DNA from: RPRI01 sp051233685
GTDB lineage: Bacteria > Desulfobacterota > Desulfobacteria > Desulfobacterales > RPRI01
DNA: 7,819 nt
Reading direction: 5' to 3'
NCBI RefSeq assembly: GCF_051233685.1
Contig: NZ_JBAMMY010000164.1
Span: 1 to 7,819 of the forward strand
This document shows positions 5,432-7,819 of the stretch, piece by piece (position 1 is the first letter of the stretch; each line of letters starts with the position of its first letter). Made by a program: the position numbers and the translations under genes. Below the pieces are notes generated by a model, which had not been told where the DNA came from, made no database searches, and worked only from the letters and a program-made list of their open reading frames with translations.

Positions 5432-6154
5432 ATGGATTTACTGACAGATGATTCGTTCTTCAATGGTAAAATAAGTATCAGACAAAATAAGCTTGGATAC
5501 CGATTTTCAGTTGATTCGGTCTTGCTTGCCTCATATGTTAAATCAGCCGCCGGAGATAAAGTCTTGGATATAGGAACCGGGTGCGGTATAATTTCTCTTA
5601 TACTCGCGTATAGAAATCCCGGAATTGAAATATACGGAATTGAAGTTCAAAAAAGTCTTGCAGATCTTGCCGCCCTGAATGTGAAAAATAACTGCATGGA
5701 AGAACAAATTAAAATCGTTTACACTGATGTAAAGAATTTAAAAAAGAGCATGCTTTCAGGGTCACCTGACATTATTGTATGTAATCCCCCCTACAGGAAG
5801 GCAAATTCCGGAAGGGTGAACCCTGATAATCAGCGTGCACTTGCAAGACATGAAATCATGATTTCTCTTCCCGAGATCTTTGAATCGGCAAGCCGTCTTA
5901 TGGATATTTCATCTAAATTTATAATGATTTATCCATCAGAACGCATAGCCGATATAATTGCTTATATGCGTTTATCAGGAATAGAGCCCAAGTGCTTTAA
6001 GTTTATTTATTCAAAAAATAATTCGGAATCCAAACTTGTAATTGCAGAAGGTGTAAAAGGGGGCAGAGCCGGAGCAAAAGTAACCGCTCCTCTTGTAATC
6101 TATAAGGATGACGGTTCTTATACTGATGAAGTAAAGAATATGTTCATTCCATAA
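5432..6154 (+). CDS. tRNA1(Val) (adenine(37)-N6)-methyltransferase-like protein (TrmN6/YfiC family)
   Basis: A 240-residue class I SAM-dependent methyltransferase. Family features are the N-terminal GKISIRQNKLGYRFSVDSVLLA (12–33), SAM motif I LDIGTGCGIISL (45–56), an acidic residue at the end of strand 2 (GIEVQ, 69–73), a TDV near 98–100 and the N6-adenine methyltransferase motif IV NPPY (118–121), followed by NSGRVNPDNQRALARHE (125–141), which is typical of TrmN6. TrmN6 methylates N6 of A37 in tRNA1(Val) in Escherichia coli; the target here may be the same or another tRNA. Length fits the family. The ATG follows the dciA stop after 2 bases, with only a weak GGGG further up, so coupling is likely. 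No clear terminator follows. Confidence 0.9.
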   Translation: MDLLTDDSFFNGKISIRQNKLGYRFSVDSVLLASYVKSAAGDKVLDIGTGCGIISLILAYRNPGIEIYGIEVQKSLADLAALNVKNNCMEEQIKIVYTDVKNLKKSMLSGSPDIIVCNPPYRKANSGRVNPDNQRALARHEIMISLPEIFESASRLMDISSKFIMIYPSERIADIIAYMRLSGIEPKCFKFIYSKNNSESKLVIAEGVKGGRAGAKVTAPLVIYKDDGSYTDEVKNMFIP

Positions 6155-6387
6155 TAAAAAACATCTATAGTGTTTGTATTGGGTACGTACGGTTTACGAC
6201 AATTGCCATAAATGCGGATATCCTTTAGAAAAGGCAGAGTATTATTGACAGGCATGGTATTATTTGTTACAGGATAGAAAATTTTTTGGGATTTATTAAT
6301 TGCTGTTACATCGATGGGTTAGGCTGATAAATTTTTCAAAAACTTAGTTTTCAAGCTAAAGTTTCACCGAAATGATGCATGGTTTAC
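6155..6387. other. Gene-free spacer between trmN6 and the IS4-like transposase
   Basis: The 233 bases hold no gene I can support. A short stem CCTTT-AGA-AAAGG at about 6221–6233 has no T-tract after it. A TTGACA at 6245–6250 has only a poor -10 partner (TACAGG). The left end of the IS4-like element should lie in the last part of the spacer, probably near 6342, where ACTTAG begins a sequence vaguely similar to the inverted right end of the window. Confidence 0.5.
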
Positions 6388-7725
6388 TCACGCGACCATC
6401 CGTAACAGCGCGTCCACGAAAGATTTTCGGGAGAGTTTCTGGTTTTTGTTGCAAACGGCATTAAAATCATCAGCCAACGCGGCCTTGGCGATGATGTGTC
6501 TCAAATCTGAGAAGGCAAAAGTGTTTCGTCCTTTGACATAATGACGGCGCTCGGGGGTATTTTCGAGTCGTGTGCCATAGATCCAGACAATCGAGGTTGC
6601 CATCAGAGAGAAGTTTAGATGATTGATCACTGCATGCGCATTGCGGGTTTGGGTTTTGCTGCTGCCGATATCTTGCTTGATTTCCTTGAAGCCCGACTCT
6701 ATTTTCCATCTGGCGCCGTAGTACTCGATGATCTGCTCAACGGATAGCTCCATATCGGTGGAGAAGAGGGCAACCCATTGTGTTTTGCGAAAAACCCATA
6801 CAACCCGGACAGGACTCTTGATGTTTTTGAGCATGGCCGCCATGGAGAATGCATGGACTTCCCGGTATTTTCCGTAAAGGAATACGCGATGCGTTGAGGC
6901 TTTGGATATAAATCTGGCCGCCAGTTCAGCGCAGGAGCCCAGTCTTTGCCCGTATTTTTCGGGTCTGCCCTGCTTTTTAAAGGTTCTGATGTGAGGCATC
7001 ATGTAGAGCGCGGTATTGGAACGTAATCTGGAGAGCAACTGGACTGAATCTCCGAGATGTTTGCGCAGGGGTGTAAACAGGCCGTCATTGCCGAACCAAC
7101 TGTCGCAGACAACGGTTATAGCGGCGCCGGCAAAATGATGAGAGACTTGAGACAAAATGTCAACAGCTTGCTCCAGTTTGGTTTGGAATAAGGGTTCCTT
7201 GCCGGGAACCTTCATATTTTCCGATTGCGCCTTGATGGCTTTTTGGGGCAGATAGAATCGGAAGGCAAGGGGCAAACATGCCCAACGCCCTTTGACGAGT
7301 TTCAGGACGCCGGCCAGCACCACATTTTGCGCCCAGGGATATTTGGACTGGTTGGTCTTGGCGGCATGATCGAAGATGGTTGCACAGCCGAATATCTTTT
7401 TGCCTGTTTTGGCGTTGATGAAGTCATCCAATGCGATTAACAGACGCCCATCGGTCAGGGGCTCTGGAATCATGCTCCACAAGGTAAGCCATAGTTTATT
7501 CCAGGGGAGTTTGTTGGATGCCATGAATGTGTAGAATCGTCGTTGGTTGACATGGAAGCCGAAAAGGGTTTGAATGGAGCGAAGAACATTGGAGGAGATG
7601 GAGGTGGTAAAGGGGATAATGAAAGACAAGATGGCATAAGTGAACCATTGACCGCGGTTCATGCCGAGTTCGGTGGATGAAAACGTTTTCTGTAGAGGTT
7701 TAAGGATGTCGTTAAGAATAAACAT
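6388..7725 (-). CDS. IS4-superfamily DDE transposase
   Basis: A 445-residue transposase that cuts and joins the element ends. The first catalytic aspartate is in LIALDDFIN (D100 or D101), the second in VVCDSWFGN (D208), and the glutamate is E343 within the IS4 signature Y336-x2-R339-x3-E343-x6-K350 (the YREK motif in YYGARWKIESGFKEIK). All key residues are present and there is no frameshift, so it may be active. I chose the ATG at 7725, with AGGAG about ten bases upstream, although an ATG at 7746 or 7782 would add 7 or 19 residues. The subgroup is not certain: IS4, IS701 and related families share this core. It lies downstream of trmN6 and converges with it. Confidence 0.88.
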   Translation of the reverse strand: MFILNDILKPLQKTFSSTELGMNRGQWFTYAILSFIIPFTTSISSNVLRSIQTLFGFHVNQRRFYTFMASNKLPWNKLWLTLWSMIPEPLTDGRLLIALDDFINAKTGKKIFGCATIFDHAAKTNQSKYPWAQNVVLAGVLKLVKGRWACLPLAFRFYLPQKAIKAQSENMKVPGKEPLFQTKLEQAVDILSQVSHHFAGAAITVVCDSWFGNDGLFTPLRKHLGDSVQLLSRLRSNTALYMMPHIRTFKKQGRPEKYGQRLGSCAELAARFISKASTHRVFLYGKYREVHAFSMAAMLKNIKSPVRVVWVFRKTQWVALFSTDMELSVEQIIEYYGARWKIESGFKEIKQDIGSSKTQTRNAHAVINHLNFSLMATSIVWIYGTRLENTPERRHYVKGRNTFAFSDLRHIIAKAALADDFNAVCNKNQKLSRKSFVDALLRMVA

Positions 7726-7749
7726 TTTTAAAGTTGCTCCTTTCATAGG

Positions 7750-7776
7750 GGATATCAAAAAATTACGAAGATATCC
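7750..7776 (-). promoter_or_regulatory. Inverted repeat in the transposase leader
   Basis: Arms GGATATC (7750–7756) and GATATCC (7770–7776) are perfect 7-base complements around a 13-base AT-rich loop, just upstream of the AGGAG ribosome site for the ATG at 7725. In several insertion sequences, such as IS10 and IS50, a hairpin of this kind lowers translation of the transposase from transcripts that enter from outside. That role is inferred by analogy. Confidence 0.35.
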
Positions 7777-7819
7777 TCTCATGAAAAGGGAGGAAAGTCA
7801 AGCAAAAGTTGACGTAAGT

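Larger units (their letters stand above)
6342..7819 (-). mobile_element. IS4-superfamily insertion sequence, right end at or beyond the window edge
   Basis: The element contains one intact transposase gene and no passenger gene. The left limit is a guess: ACTTAG at 6342, followed by GCTAAAGTTTC, loosely matches the complement of the window end, which reads ACTTACG and then GCTTGACTTTC. The match needs gaps, so the inverted repeat is unproven. No target duplication can be sought because the other end is not surely inside the window. Confidence 0.45.

Noticed and set aside
6118..6255. 45-codon minus-strand frame starting at 6255
   Set aside because: It runs into the 3' end of trmN6, has no ribosome site and no recognisable similarity.
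6470..6709. Minus-strand 79-codon frame within the IS4 transposase and the 7225–7440 plus-strand frame
   Set aside because: Both are out-of-frame shadows of an intact, well-conserved transposase.
1..7819. The housekeeping block as cargo of a composite transposon
   Set aside because: The two flanking elements belong to different families, one is dead, and the genes between are core genes. Independent insertions or repeat-bounded assembly ends explain the layout.
1..7819. CRISPR array, tRNA, rRNA or riboswitch
   Set aside because: I saw no regularly spaced repeats, no tRNA-like cloverleaf with CCA-end context and no rRNA signatures on either strand by eye.

Overview
The window shows a compact block of bacterial housekeeping genes lying between two insertion sequences. 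Gene content suggests a Gram-negative, AT-leaning chromosome, most likely of the former Deltaproteobacteria (Desulfobacterota, perhaps a Desulfobacterales relative). The reasons are the yicC–remA–gmk run, the DUF4416 protein, a short DUF721/DciA protein and a REP-like hairpin whose core resembles repeats common in that group. This placement is inference from gene content, not a phylogenetic result.

Left part (1–1816): a broken ISAs1-family transposase on the minus strand. Its N-terminal 190 or so residues are a DruA/DUF4338 domain, and an internal deletion at about 507–510 has thrown the C-terminal catalytic end into another frame. Behind it lie a convincing promoter for the transposase, a 29-codon stub resembling the first residues of a HigA-type antitoxin, and a 43-codon remnant of a second, unrelated transposase.

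Centre (1817–6154): two divergent transcription units share the 4875–5111 intergenic region. The minus-strand unit reads Trm112-like zinc-ribbon protein, DUF4416 protein, YicC endoribonuclease, RemA/DUF370 protein, guanylate kinase and a YhcH/YjgK/YiaL-family protein. Spacing is mostly from 1-nt overlap to 12 nt, and the only large gap (yicC to remA, 128 nt) holds the REP-like hairpin. The plus-strand unit is a DciA-like DUF721 protein followed after 2 nt by a TrmN6-type N6-adenine tRNA methyltransferase. Each direction has a sigma70-like promoter. The plus-strand leader also carries two tandem TCTTAAGAA copies forming an 18-bp perfect palindrome, and the minus-strand -35 lies in another dyad. 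The shared theme is translation, RNA turnover and nucleotide supply: Trm112 supports methyltransferases, YicC cuts RNA, Gmk makes GDP, TrmN6 modifies tRNA, and DciA helps replicative helicase loading.

Right part (6155–7819): a gene-free spacer, then an apparently intact IS4-superfamily transposase on the minus strand with all DDE and YREK residues and a leader hairpin. Its upstream end runs to the edge of the window.

No complete undescribed multi-gene system is visible. The most unusual items are the DruA–transposase fusion, the tandem palindromic operator-like sequence before dciA, and the placement of a yhcH-family gene directly on the end of gmk.
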